Source: an uncultured Oscillibacter sp.
GTDB lineage: Bacteria > Bacillota_A > Clostridia > Oscillospirales > Oscillospiraceae
Assembly: GCA_948902155.1 (NCBI GenBank)
Contig: CAQVQZ010000028.1
Location: forward strand, 1 to 15,354
Reading direction: 5' to 3'
Length of the DNA stretch: 15,354 nucleotides
Below the pieces are notes generated by a model. The model ran no database searches. It was not told the origin of the DNA and worked only from the letters and a program-made list of their open reading frames with translations. Each line of letters opens with the position of its first letter. The stretch's first letter is position 1. A program made the translations under genes and the position numbers. This document shows positions 6,434-13,607 of this stretch, one piece after another.

Positions 6434-7198
6434 TTACAAAAGTCCGCCCACGGCCTGGCCCGCCGCCGCCCCCAGGGCGATGGCGGAGGCCACCAGAATC
6501 GCGTCCGCCGTGCGGCTCAGGCCGGAGAAGGTGTCCCCGGCCATGATCTCCCGCATGGCGTTGGTCAGGGCCATGCCGGGCACCAGGACCATCAGGGCCG
6601 CGATGGTCACCACGTCCACGCTCCGGCCCACCCCCGCTTCCACCAGGAGCATGGCCAGCAGAGCCGCCAGGGCGCTGCACAGCGCCGTGCGGAAAAAGCT
6701 GTTGGCCCCGATGAAGCGCCCGCCGTACAGCAGGCACGCCCCCACCGCCAGGCCGCAGAGAAAGGCCCCCGCCATGTCCCACAGCCCGCCGCCGAACAGC
6801 GGGGCGAAAAAGGCCGGGGCCAGGCCGTAGCCCAGCAGGACCCAGCGGGGGGAATGGGTGGGGATTTTCTCCGGCAGGGCGAAGATCAGTTCGTGGGCTT
6901 CCTCCACCGGAGGCGGCTGGGCGCAGAGGCGGCGGCACAGACTGTTGCACCGCTCCAGCAGCTCGATGTCCGTGCCGTGGGGCGGGACCCGGCGCATCCG
7001 GGTGATGGGATGGCCCTCCGGCGTGGAGACGCTGACAATGACGCAGTTGGGGATGGCGAAAACCTCCGGCTCCGGCAGGCCGTAGGCATGGAGCAGGCGG
7101 CGCACCGACTCCTCCACCCGGTAGATTTCCGCGCCGCTGTACATCAGCTGATAGCCCAGCTCAGCGCCCATATTCAGCAGTTTTTCGTTGTCCATCAT
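6434..7198 (-). CDS. ThrE-type threonine/serine exporter, large subunit (DUF1212 / ThrE_1)
   Basis: This 254-residue protein has a soluble N-terminal domain (about 1-115; GYQLMYSGAEIYRVEESVRRL, then MRRVPPHGTDIELLERCN) followed by about five membrane segments between 118 and 254. The hallmark LVPGMALTNAMREIMAGDTFSGLSR, in pieces across about 204-229, is the conserved motif of the DUF1212 half of ThrE and carries the family's PG and charged loop. It is the first gene of a two-gene operon with the small subunit at 5987-6421. Two adjacent ATG codons are available; the first (7198) is used, with AGAGGA about 10 nt upstream. The leader is about 85 nt and GC-rich, with several possible hairpins but no recognisable riboswitch. 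Expected role: efflux of excess threonine/serine. Confidence 0.88.
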   Translation of the reverse strand: MMDNEKLLNMGAELGYQLMYSGAEIYRVEESVRRLLHAYGLPEPEVFAIPNCVIVSVSTPEGHPITRMRRVPPHGTDIELLERCNSLCRRLCAQPPPVEEAHELIFALPEKIPTHSPRWVLLGYGLAPAFFAPLFGGGLWDMAGAFLCGLAVGACLLYGGRFIGANSFFRTALCSALAALLAMLLVEAGVGRSVDVVTIAALMVLVPGMALTNAMREIMAGDTFSGLSRTADAILVASAIALGAAAGQAVGGLL

Positions 7199-7290
7199 GT
7201 TGATTCAATCCTCTTGCACATACGCGGGCCGCCGGAGGTCCGGGAGTCCCCCGGCGCGCCTTCCCGCGGCATTTGCGGAAACTTTCCTCT

Positions 7291-7319
7291 ATCCTACCCC
7301 ATTTCTTCCGGCCTGGCAA
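7291..7319 (-). promoter_or_regulatory. Candidate sigma-A promoter of the ThrE-type operon
   Basis: On the minus strand, TTGCCA (complement of 7314-7319), 17 nt, TAGGAT (complement of 7291-7296). Its -35 directly abuts the -35 of the divergent exodeoxyribonuclease promoter. Confidence 0.5.
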
Positions 7320-7348
7320 TTGTTTTTTGCCGCGAAATCCGTTACAAT
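7320..7348 (+). promoter_or_regulatory. Sigma-A promoter of the exodeoxyribonuclease III gene
   Basis: TTGTTT (7320-7325), 17 nt, TACAAT (7343-7348), giving a leader of about 45 nt before the ATG at 7401. Confidence 0.62.
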
Positions 7349-7400
7349 GGCAGGAGAGTTTGCATCCTGCTTTTATCATTGAACAAACGCGAGGTGTTTT

Positions 7401-8159
7401 ATGAAACTGGTATCCTGGAACGTCAACGGCCTGCGGGCCTGCCTGAAAAAGGGCTTCCTCGACTTCTGCGCCTTCGCCGACGCGGACGTCATTTGCCTAC
7501 AGGAGACAAAAATGCGCCCGGAACAGGCGGAGTTCGACCTGCCGGGCTACGAGCGCTTCTGGAACAGCGCCGACAAGGCCGGGTACTCCGGCACCGCCGT
7601 CTTTACCCGCCGTGCGCCGCTGAACGTCACCTATGATTTCGGCATCGACGAGCACCGCCACGAGGGGCGGGTCATCACGGCGGAGTTTCCGGACTTCTAC
7701 CTGGTCTGCTGCTACACCCCCAACTCCAAGGACCAGCTCCTGCGGCTGGATTACCGCATGGCCTGGGAGGACGACCTGCGGGAGTATCTGTGCGAGCTGG
7801 ACGCGGTGAAGCCCGTGGTGTACTGCGGGGATTTGAACGTGGCCCATCAGGAGATCGATTTGAAAAATCCCTCCACCAACCGGCGGAATCCCGGCTTTAC
7901 CGACGAGGAGCGGGAGAAGATGACCAAGCTGCTGGCGGCGGGGTTCGTGGACACCTTCCGGGCGCTGTACCCGGACAAGACCGGGGCCTATTCCTGGTGG
8001 AGCTACCGGGGGCGGGCCCGGGAGAACAACACGGGGTGGAGAATCGACTACTTCATCGTCTCGGAGCGCCTGCGGGGGCGGATTCGCAGCGCCGATATCT
8101 GGAGCGAGATTCACGGCAGCGACCACTGCCCGGTGGTGCTGGAATTGGAGGAGGCGTAG
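7401..8159 (+). CDS. xth: Exodeoxyribonuclease III (AP endonuclease)
   Basis: This 252-residue Mg-dependent base-excision repair nuclease cuts DNA 5' of abasic sites and removes 3' blocking groups. All family motifs are present: SWNVNGLRA (5-13), LQETK with metal-binding Glu35, GYSGTAVF, YTPNS with Tyr105, GDLNVAHQEIDLKNP with Asp144/Asn146, RIDYF (214-218), and the C-terminal GSDHCPV with catalytic Asp241/His242. The length matches the ExoA/Xth class. The ATG at 7401 has GCGAGGTG just upstream and begins the standard MKLVSWN N-terminus. The gene is transcribed alone; a hairpin with a T6 run at 8459-8478, beyond the repeat, can end the transcript. Known B. subtilis counterparts are called exoA. 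Confidence 0.95.
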   Translation: MKLVSWNVNGLRACLKKGFLDFCAFADADVICLQETKMRPEQAEFDLPGYERFWNSADKAGYSGTAVFTRRAPLNVTYDFGIDEHRHEGRVITAEFPDFYLVCCYTPNSKDQLLRLDYRMAWEDDLREYLCELDAVKPVVYCGDLNVAHQEIDLKNPSTNRRNPGFTDEEREKMTKLLAAGFVDTFRALYPDKTGAYSWWSYRGRARENNTGWRIDYFIVSERLRGRIRSADIWSEIHGSDHCPVVLELEEA

Positions 8160-8254
8160 GGCTGCGGGAGCGGGCCGGAGCGCTTAAAGTTGGTTTGAAC
8201 GGGCGGTTTGTAGCGCTCTGTACAGAAAAGCGGCAAAAAACCGGGAAGCTCCAC

Positions 8255-8458
8255 CTAATGACATTCCGTTAAGAAGGAAATAAAAAGGCCCCTTTGGAAA
8301 GGGACTCCGCCCGAAGGGCGGTGGGGATTGTTCGCAGAGACTTTCTTCTATTGCAGCACAAGCGATAGAAGAAGTCTCTGCGGACAATCCTCCGTCACGG
8401 CTTCGCCGTGCCACCTCCTTTCAAAAGGAGGCTTTTTTCCTTAACTTAATGACATTGG
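8255..8458. repeat. Palindromic repeat family A, copy 2
   Basis: This ~204 bp element, closely similar to copy 1, lies between convergent genes. Ends are CCTAATGACATT and AATGACATTGG. The core 8325-8390 is a long imperfect hairpin (GGATTGTTCGCAGAGACT against AGTCTCTGCGGACAATCC, continuing through CTTCTAT/ATAGAAG, loop about 7 nt). Side hairpins: CCGCCC-GAA-GGGCGG (8307-8321) and CACGGC-TTC-GCCGTG (8396-8410). The ends CCTCCTTT-CA-AAAGGAGG followed by CTTTTTT (plus strand) and CCCTTTCCAAAGGG followed by TTTTTA (minus strand) look like outward-facing terminators. The 317 nt gap 8160-8476 holds this repeat plus about 95 nt with nothing recognisable. Confidence 0.87.
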
Positions 8459-8478
8459 CCGGGGCCTCCCGGTTTTTT
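8459..8478 (+). terminator. Intrinsic terminator facing the htrA gene end
   Basis: CCGGG-GCCT-CCCGG followed by T6 (8473-8478), reading rightward. It overlaps the stop codon of the minus-strand htrA gene and would stop transcription coming from the exodeoxyribonuclease side. Confidence 0.68.
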
Positions 8479-9775
8479 ATTCGACGGCTTCCGTCAGCTC
8501 CAGGGTGACTTCCAAGGTCTTCCCGTCCCGCTCCAGCGTCATAGTCAGCTCGTCGCCCAGGTGGAGGCGGCGGCGGACCCGGAGCAGGTCCTCATTTACA
8601 TACAGGGGCTCCCCGGCGGCGGTAAGGATGTGGTCCCCGGCCTGCACGCCCGCCGCTTCTGCGGCTCCGCCGGGGCTGACCCCGTCTACCAGCAGGCCCT
8701 GGACGTCCTCCCCCAGCACGGCCGACAGGCTCTTCACCGTCACGCCCAGGAGGGGCTCCGGCTGGAGCTCGCCCCACTCCAGGAGGTCGTTCACAATGCG
8801 CTCCATCTGGGCCGTGGGAATCGCAAAGCCCATGCCCTCCACGCTCTCCCGGCCGGACATGTACTTCGCCACGTTGATGCCGATGACCTGGCCGCTTTCG
8901 CTGATCAGCGGGCCGCCGGAGTTGCCGGAGTTCAGCGCCGCGTTGGTCTGGAGAAGAGTCATGCCCCGGCCCTCTACTTCAATACTCCGGTCAATGCCGG
9001 AGATGATGCCGTTGGTCAGCGTCCCCGGCAGCTGGCGGGGCGCGCCGATGGCGTAGACCGTGTCGCCAATCACCATCTGCTCCGAGTCCCCGAAAGGGGC
9101 CACGGGCAGCGGGCCGATGGATTGCAGCTCCCCCTGCGGAATTTTCAGGATGGCCAGGTCGCTGTCCTCGTCTCCGGCCACGTAGCACACTGTCAGGGAA
9201 TAGCCGTTGTCCAGCACTGCGGAGCAGTCGTGCCCGCCCCGGATGACGTGGTAGTTGGTCAGGATATAGCCGTCCTCCGTGAAGATGACGCCGGTGCCCA
9301 CGGAGCCGCCTTCGCCGGTCCAGCAGCGCACCGTCACCACGGCGGGGTTCAGGCGGCGGTAGACCTCCTGGGCCGTCAGCGGCTCGCCACGGGTCCGGGC
9401 GACCGTCAGGACCGCCCCCTGGCCCACGGGCCAGGAGGGAATCGTGACGCCCTGGGCCTCCGCCGGGACGTTTTCGGCCTTTCCATGGGCGGGAAGGCGG
9501 TCCTCCCAGAGGCGGCTTCCCACGGCCAGGGCCGTCACCAGGGCCAGACAGGCCGCAAAGACCCAAAGCCCCCGCTTCCCCAGCCGCTTGCGGCGGATTG
9601 GAGGCTTCGGGGGCTCTTTTTTCACCGGCAAGGGGCGGGTGTAAACCTCCACCACTTCCCGGCGGTCCGGCTGGCGGTAGACCTCCACCACCTCCCGGGG
9701 GTCCCCGCCTAAGCGGCAGGGGGCCCGGTAGGTCTCCACGACCTCGCCGGGCGCTCTTTCTTCGTGTTCTCCCAT
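8477..9775 (-). CDS. htrA: Membrane-anchored HtrA/DegP-type serine protease with PDZ domain
   Basis: This is a 432-residue S1C protease. A cytoplasmic tail (1-66) carries three copies of EVVE(T/V)Y (11-16, 28-33, 40-45), then a proline/lysine-rich stretch. One membrane segment (about 69-86) anchors the rest outside the cell. The trypsin-like domain (about 135-335) has the full triad: His176 in TNYHVI, Asp206 in DSDLAIL, Ser286 in GNSGGPL. A PDZ domain covers about 345-425 (GLLVDGVSPGGAAEAAGVQAGDHIL). The role is degradation and quality control of misfolded exported proteins. The ATG at 9775 is 6 nt past the kinase stop, with GAGTGAGGGA as ribosome site inside the kinase 3' end, so the genes are co-transcribed. 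Regulation by the two-component pair upstream is inferred, as in CssRS control of htrA in Bacillus. Confidence 0.93.
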   Translation of the reverse strand: MGEHEERAPGEVVETYRAPCRLGGDPREVVEVYRQPDRREVVEVYTRPLPVKKEPPKPPIRRKRLGKRGLWVFAACLALVTALAVGSRLWEDRLPAHGKAENVPAEAQGVTIPSWPVGQGAVLTVARTRGEPLTAQEVYRRLNPAVVTVRCWTGEGGSVGTGVIFTEDGYILTNYHVIRGGHDCSAVLDNGYSLTVCYVAGDEDSDLAILKIPQGELQSIGPLPVAPFGDSEQMVIGDTVYAIGAPRQLPGTLTNGIISGIDRSIEVEGRGMTLLQTNAALNSGNSGGPLISESGQVIGINVAKYMSGRESVEGMGFAIPTAQMERIVNDLLEWGELQPEPLLGVTVKSLSAVLGEDVQGLLVDGVSPGGAAEAAGVQAGDHILTAAGEPLYVNEDLLRVRRRLHLGDELTMTLERDGKTLEVTLELTEAVE

Positions 9776-9781
9776 GGTCCC

Positions 9782-11236
9782 TCACTCCGTGTTCAGGGAG
9801 AAGGAGAACGTGGTTACTCCATTCTCGCTGGTCACGTTGATCTTTTCCTTGTGCTGCTCCAGAATCGTCTTGACAATGTATAATCCCAGGCCCACGCCGT
9901 CCTTGTCCTCGCTGCGGGACTTGTCGCTCTTGTGGAAGCGCTCGAAGAGCAGGGGCAGCTCCCCGGCGGAGATGGTGTCCCCGACGTTGCGGACGGTCAC
10001 CCGGACCCGGCCCTCCTGGGGCGTCAGGCCCAGGTAGAGGGTGGAGCCCTGGTAGGCGAACTTCGCCGCGTTTTCCAGGAGGTTGTAGATCACCTGGGTG
10101 ATGAGGTCGTTGTCCCCCAGGACCAGGATGGGGCCCTCGGGGATGTCCGCTTCCACGTCCAATTGGCGGTCGTTGATCTTCTTCTCCATGGAGATCAGCA
10201 CCCGGCGCATGCTCTCGCAGATGTCGAAATGCGCCCCGCCCTGGAGGGGATTGATGGCCTGGAGCTGGCTCACGTCCAGCATCCGGCGGACCAGGCGGCT
10301 CAGGCGGCGGCTCTCTCCGGAGATGATTTCCAGGTACTGCTTTTCGTTCTCCGGCGGGATGGCCCCGTCCAGGATGGCATCCGTGTACCCGGCGATGGTG
10401 GTCATGGGGGTCTTGAGCTCGTGGGAGATGTTGGCGATGAACTCCCGGCGCTGGCGCTCCGTCTGCTGGAGGGATTCCGCCATGGCGTTGAAGGAGGCGG
10501 CCAGCTCCCCCACCTCGTCGCTGCGGCCGTAGTCGTTCATGCGGATGTCAAAGTCTCCCTCGGCGTACCGCCGGGTGGCCTCCGCCATCTCCCGGATGGG
10601 CTTCACCTGGCGCATGGCCGTGACGGAGGACGCCATAAAGGCGATCATCAGAACCACAAAGGCCGTCATGAAGAACAGGCCGATGAAGCCCTGCCACATG
10701 GAGTCCAGGGAGGCCATGGTGGACACCGCCACCACTTCCCCCACGATCTCCTTGGTGACGGGGTTCACGGCGGCCACGCCCACGGAAAAGCGCTTCTGGG
10801 GATAGAGCCCGCCGAAGTTGTCCCGCCAGGAGGCGCTGCCCCGCTCCATCACCCGGGCCGTCCGCTCCGGGGGCACCGTCACCGTCAGGCCGTCCAGGGT
10901 CTGGTCCGTGGACAGCAGGACGTGGCCCTCCGGGTCGCAGATCATGAAGTGAACGTCGGAGACGATGGCGGCGAAGCTGGCCAGGCGCTGGAAATCCGCG
11001 TCGTCCTGGAGGTCCTCGATGTCCAGGTAGCGGCCGCTCTCCAGATAGGTCAGGGACAGCTGGCTCATGACGCGGGCCTTGGAGGCGATCTCCTGGCCCT
11101 GCTGGTTCCGGGCGTAGTTGTAGCTCAGGGAGAAGAAGGACACCCCCAGCAGGCACAGCGTCAGCAGCACCATGCCCGCCGTTACGCAGAGCTGCCGCCA
11201 GTAGAGTCCCTGGGTCTGTTCCCGAAAGCGCTTCAT
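9782..11236 (-). CDS. HAMP-domain sensor histidine kinase
   Basis: This is a 484-residue membrane kinase. TM1 lies at about 17-39, an extracytoplasmic sensor region at about 40-180, TM2 at about 183-206, and HAMP at about 205-259 (VKPIREMAEATRRYAEGDFD). HisKA holds the phospho-acceptor His272 in FIANISHELKTPM, and the ATPase domain has the N box NLLENAAKF (385-393), an NVGDTI version of the G1 box, the F box LLFERFHKSD and G2 GVGLGLYIVK (447-456). The G1 Asp is Asn here (NxGxxI), a variant common in VanS/PhoR-like kinases, so activity is expected. Its start codon overlaps the response regulator stop as ATGA (11233-11236), meaning coupled translation and a cognate pair. It is probably a sensor of envelope or secretion stress, given htrA directly downstream; the signal itself is unknown. 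Confidence 0.92.
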   Translation of the reverse strand: MKRFREQTQGLYWRQLCVTAGMVLLTLCLLGVSFFSLSYNYARNQQGQEIASKARVMSQLSLTYLESGRYLDIEDLQDDADFQRLASFAAIVSDVHFMICDPEGHVLLSTDQTLDGLTVTVPPERTARVMERGSASWRDNFGGLYPQKRFSVGVAAVNPVTKEIVGEVVAVSTMASLDSMWQGFIGLFFMTAFVVLMIAFMASSVTAMRQVKPIREMAEATRRYAEGDFDIRMNDYGRSDEVGELAASFNAMAESLQQTERQRREFIANISHELKTPMTTIAGYTDAILDGAIPPENEKQYLEIISGESRRLSRLVRRMLDVSQLQAINPLQGGAHFDICESMRRVLISMEKKINDRQLDVEADIPEGPILVLGDNDLITQVIYNLLENAAKFAYQGSTLYLGLTPQEGRVRVTVRNVGDTISAGELPLLFERFHKSDKSRSEDKDGVGLGLYIVKTILEQHKEKINVTSENGVTTFSFSLNTE

Positions 11237-11928
11237 CCCTCTTTCTTCTCCGTCAGCTCGAATTTATAGCCCACGCCCCACACGGTCTTCAGCGCCCACT
11301 GGTCGGACACGTCGTCCACCTTGTCCCGCAGGCGCTTGATGTGTACGTCCACCGTCCGGCTGTCGCCGAAGTAGTCAAAGCCCCAGACCTCGTCCAGGAG
11401 CTGGTTCCGGGTGTAGACCCGGTTGGGGGTGGAGGCCAGGTGATAGAGGAGCTCCAGCTCCTTGGGCGGGGTATCCACCTTTTTGCCGTCCACGATCAGC
11501 TCGTAGGAATCCAGGTTGATCACCAGCTTGTCGAAGCTCAGGCGCTTGCTGGTGTCGTTGGGAATCTCCGTCCGGCGGAGGACGGCGTTGATCCGGGCGA
11601 TGAGCTCCTTCATCTCAAAGGGCTTGACGATGTAGTCGTCCGCGCCCATCTCCAGGCCCTGGATGCGGTCGAAGACCTCGCTCTTGGCGGTGAGCATGAT
11701 GATGGGGACCTGCGACGTCTCCCGGATCTTGGCGCAGACGGCCCAGCCGTCCATGACGGGCAGCATGATGTCCAGCAGGATCAGGTCCGGCGCGGCCTTT
11801 TGAAATTCCTCAATGGCCTTGCCGCCGTCCCCGGCGATGCGGACGTCGAAGCCCTCCTTCACCAGATACATATGAATCAGGTCCGAGATATTGCGGTCGT
11901 CCTCTACGACTAAAATATTGCGCCCCAT
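11233..11928 (-). CDS. OmpR/PhoB-family response regulator
   Basis: This 231-residue two-domain regulator has a receiver domain (1-118) with the acidic pocket Glu9/Asp10/Asp11, phospho-acceptor Asp53 in LILLDIMLP, Thr80 and Lys102 in VKPFE. The winged-helix output domain (about 130-228) has the recognition region RVYTRNQLLDEVWGFDYFGDS and TVDVHIKRLRDKV, then WGVGYKFE. It is the first gene of the regulator-kinase-htrA operon. The ATG has GGGAGGGA upstream (complement of about 11935-11944), and a consensus promoter lies about 40 nt further. Autoregulation is likely for such an operon, but I see no clear direct-repeat binding site in the short upstream stretch. Confidence 0.93.
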   Translation of the reverse strand: MGRNILVVEDDRNISDLIHMYLVKEGFDVRIAGDGGKAIEEFQKAAPDLILLDIMLPVMDGWAVCAKIRETSQVPIIMLTAKSEVFDRIQGLEMGADDYIVKPFEMKELIARINAVLRRTEIPNDTSKRLSFDKLVINLDSYELIVDGKKVDTPPKELELLYHLASTPNRVYTRNQLLDEVWGFDYFGDSRTVDVHIKRLRDKVDDVSDQWALKTVWGVGYKFELTEKKEG

Positions 11929-11966
11929 GGCGGTCCCTCCCCATTTGGCAGTATGTTTGTGGTTTT

Positions 11967-11996
11967 ATTATACCCGTTCTTTTGGGCGTATGTTGA
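11967..11996 (-). promoter_or_regulatory. Sigma-A promoter of the regulator-kinase-htrA operon
   Basis: On the minus strand, perfect TATAAT (complement of 11967-11972) preceded by TCAACA (complement of 11991-11996) at 18 nt. The start site would lie about 30 nt before the regulator's start codon. Confidence 0.68.
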
Positions 11997-12055
11997 ATAT
12001 TCTGTTAAAACTCCGGCGGATGACCGGCTTTGGGCGGATTTTCGCGGCGCTGGGG

Positions 12056-13219
12056 TCAGAAGAGAACCGTCTCGTTATAGCGCACGCACTCGCCGCCCGC
12101 CTCCCGGGCCGCAGCCAGGAACACCCGCAGCCCCACCGGGCTGGCCCCGCTCCCCAGCCAGACGGCGGCGTCTCCCCGGCGGGAGGCCAGGCGCTGGAGG
12201 AGGGACAAGGTGTTGGACGCGGTCTGAAGGGGCTGGCCGCTCCGGTCCAGCTCCGGCTGGAGGCAGCGGAAGCCCAGGTCACCAGCCGTCTGGAGGGACT
12301 GGGGGGCGCCGTTTTCGATGCGGGCCAGACGGGTCTTGCAGCACGCGGCCTGGAACAGGGCGGCGTTGCCCGCCTCCAGCTGTTCCTCCACCGTCCGCTC
12401 GGGGTCGGCGGCGTCTACCAGGACGCCGACGCTCTGCCCGGCGGCGCACATGCGGCGCAGGACCTCCCCCTGGGCCTCCATCTGTTCCGGCGTGAAGAAG
12501 ATCGCCGCCCCCGCGTCGTAGCTCTCCAGAGCGTCCAGCAGGGCCGAGGCGTTGTCCCCTGCCGCCAGACACAGGGCGATGCGCTTCCCGTCCAGCTCGG
12601 CGGCGGGGTCCTCCGTGTTGTCCGGCGTGGAGGGCTTCACCGGCGCGGCGGGAGAACTGCCCTTGGGCGGGGTGCTCTCCTTGGCCCGGATATAGTCGGA
12701 ATAAACCGTGTCCAGCTGGTACTGAGCCGCGTTGGCATAGAGCTTGTCCGAGGCGGTATAGCCCTGCTGGCGGAGCCAGACCATGCTGCCCTGCTCCACC
12801 TCGATGACGGAGTACAGCAGGTCGAAGTACCGGGAAACCGTGCTGGCGGGGACGAAAACGATGCCGTTCCGCAACAGCGCGCCGGGGTAGTAGGCGGTGC
12901 CGTTGTTGTCCAGGGCGCAGTTGGAGGAAAGGTTGAAGGTCAGGGAACGGCCTCCGGTGCCGCTGTAGAGCACCACCCACTCCAGGGAGCTGTCCAGCAC
13001 CTGGGAGACGTTCAGGCTCTCCCGGCCCGTGCCGGTGAAGATGGAGCTGGGCACATAGACGTAGCCGCCGCTCCAGAATGGCATGGTGTTGTCCGACAGG
13101 GGCAGGACGTAGCTGCCCACGGCGGTGAAGTACACCCGGTCCTCCGCCCGCGCCGGGGGGAGGGATAACTGGAGGATCAGGAGGAGGAACAGAAGCAATG
13201 CCGCGATGCGCCGTTTCAT
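12056..13219 (-). CDS. Secreted protein with a degenerate NodB-like polysaccharide deacetylase domain
   Basis: This is a 387-residue exported protein. A signal peptide covers 1-25 (cleavage near ARA-ED). Residues about 27-150 form a beta-rich domain resembling the copper-amine-oxidase-N/stalk-type domain of Clostridia (YVPSSIFTG, GIVFVPASTVSRYFDL). A proline-rich linker covers about 182-210. Residues about 211-387 align in order with NodB deacetylases: KRIALCLAAG sits where VALTFDDG is expected, GAAIFFTPEQM where the ATFF strand is expected, and AAGQSVGVLVDA where the metal-binding GHEIGNHTxSH is expected. Both catalytic Asp and the metal His residues are absent, so enzyme activity is not expected. 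The start has AAAGGAGGGA upstream and its own promoter. It lies 130 nt upstream of the regulator operon on the same strand, but the latter has its own promoter. Confidence 0.72.
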   Translation of the reverse strand: MKRRIAALLLFLLLILQLSLPPARAEDRVYFTAVGSYVLPLSDNTMPFWSGGYVYVPSSIFTGTGRESLNVSQVLDSSLEWVVLYSGTGGRSLTFNLSSNCALDNNGTAYYPGALLRNGIVFVPASTVSRYFDLLYSVIEVEQGSMVWLRQQGYTASDKLYANAAQYQLDTVYSDYIRAKESTPPKGSSPAAPVKPSTPDNTEDPAAELDGKRIALCLAAGDNASALLDALESYDAGAAIFFTPEQMEAQGEVLRRMCAAGQSVGVLVDAADPERTVEEQLEAGNAALFQAACCKTRLARIENGAPQSLQTAGDLGFRCLQPELDRSGQPLQTASNTLSLLQRLASRRGDAAVWLGSGASPVGLRVFLAAAREAGGECVRYNETVLF

Positions 13220-13261
13220 GGGGCTGTCCCTCCTTTGTAGAGTGAGATTGAAAACAGAGTT

Positions 13262-13291
13262 ATTTTATCACAGAGGGTCGGGTTTTGTAAA
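13262..13291 (-). promoter_or_regulatory. Sigma-A promoter of the degenerate-deacetylase gene
   Basis: On the minus strand, TTTACA (complement of 13286-13291), 18 nt, TAAAAT (complement of 13262-13267), followed by a leader of about 35 nt and the strong ribosome site before 13219. Confidence 0.6.
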
Positions 13292-13362
13292 GAGCCGGGC
13301 GGAGGGCGGGGTATAAATGGGAAGAGATTCTATAAATTTTATGAACGAAAAATAGAACGACA

Positions 13363-13561
13363 GGCCAAAGCCTCCCTCTTTGAGGGAGGTGGCGCCGCCG
13401 CAGGCGGCGACGGAGGGAGTCGGGGTCCGGCGGTTGCAAGCGCCTTTGGGGAGTTGGCGCTCTAGTGTCGGGGAAATCCTTCATCAGTTGGATTTTCCTT
13501 GGCGAGGGACTCCCTCAGTCAGCCTTGCGGCTGACAGCTCCCTCAGAGAGGGAGCCTTAGG
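13363..13561. repeat. Palindromic repeat family B
   Basis: This ~200 bp imperfect palindrome has a left end AAGCCTCCCTCTTTGAGGGAGG and a right end GCTCCCTCAGAGAGGGAGC followed by CTTA; these are inverted versions of each other and each is itself a hairpin. Inward lie GCCGCC/GGCGGC and TCAGCC-GCAA-GGCTGA type stems, then GGAGGGAGTC (13411-13420) against GACTCCCTC (13508-13516), and GCGCC/GGCGC around the centre. It fills the middle of the gene-free stretch 13220-13607; the rest holds the upstream promoter and about 45 nt past the spoIID stop. Only one copy is in the window. Confidence 0.72.
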
Positions 13562-13607
13562 GTGGGCGAAGGGGATTTTACTTAACAAAGACTGCGGTGC
13601 TTTTTGT

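Noticed and set aside
6116..7636. 506-codon open frame on the plus strand
   Set aside because: It is antisense to both ThrE-type genes and runs into xth out of frame; composition is the His/Gly/Gln-rich pattern typical of GC-rich antisense frames, with no domain.
10000..10030. Inactive kinase because of Asn in place of Asp in the G1 box
   Set aside because: The NxGxxI variant is frequent in active VanS/PhoR-like kinases, and the His, N, F and G2 boxes are intact.
9932..11269. 445-codon open frame on the plus strand
   Set aside because: It is antisense to the histidine kinase, with no recognisable domain and skewed composition.
11891..13168. 425-codon open frame on the plus strand
   Set aside because: It is antisense to the degenerate deacetylase gene, whose signal peptide and ribosome site are clear.
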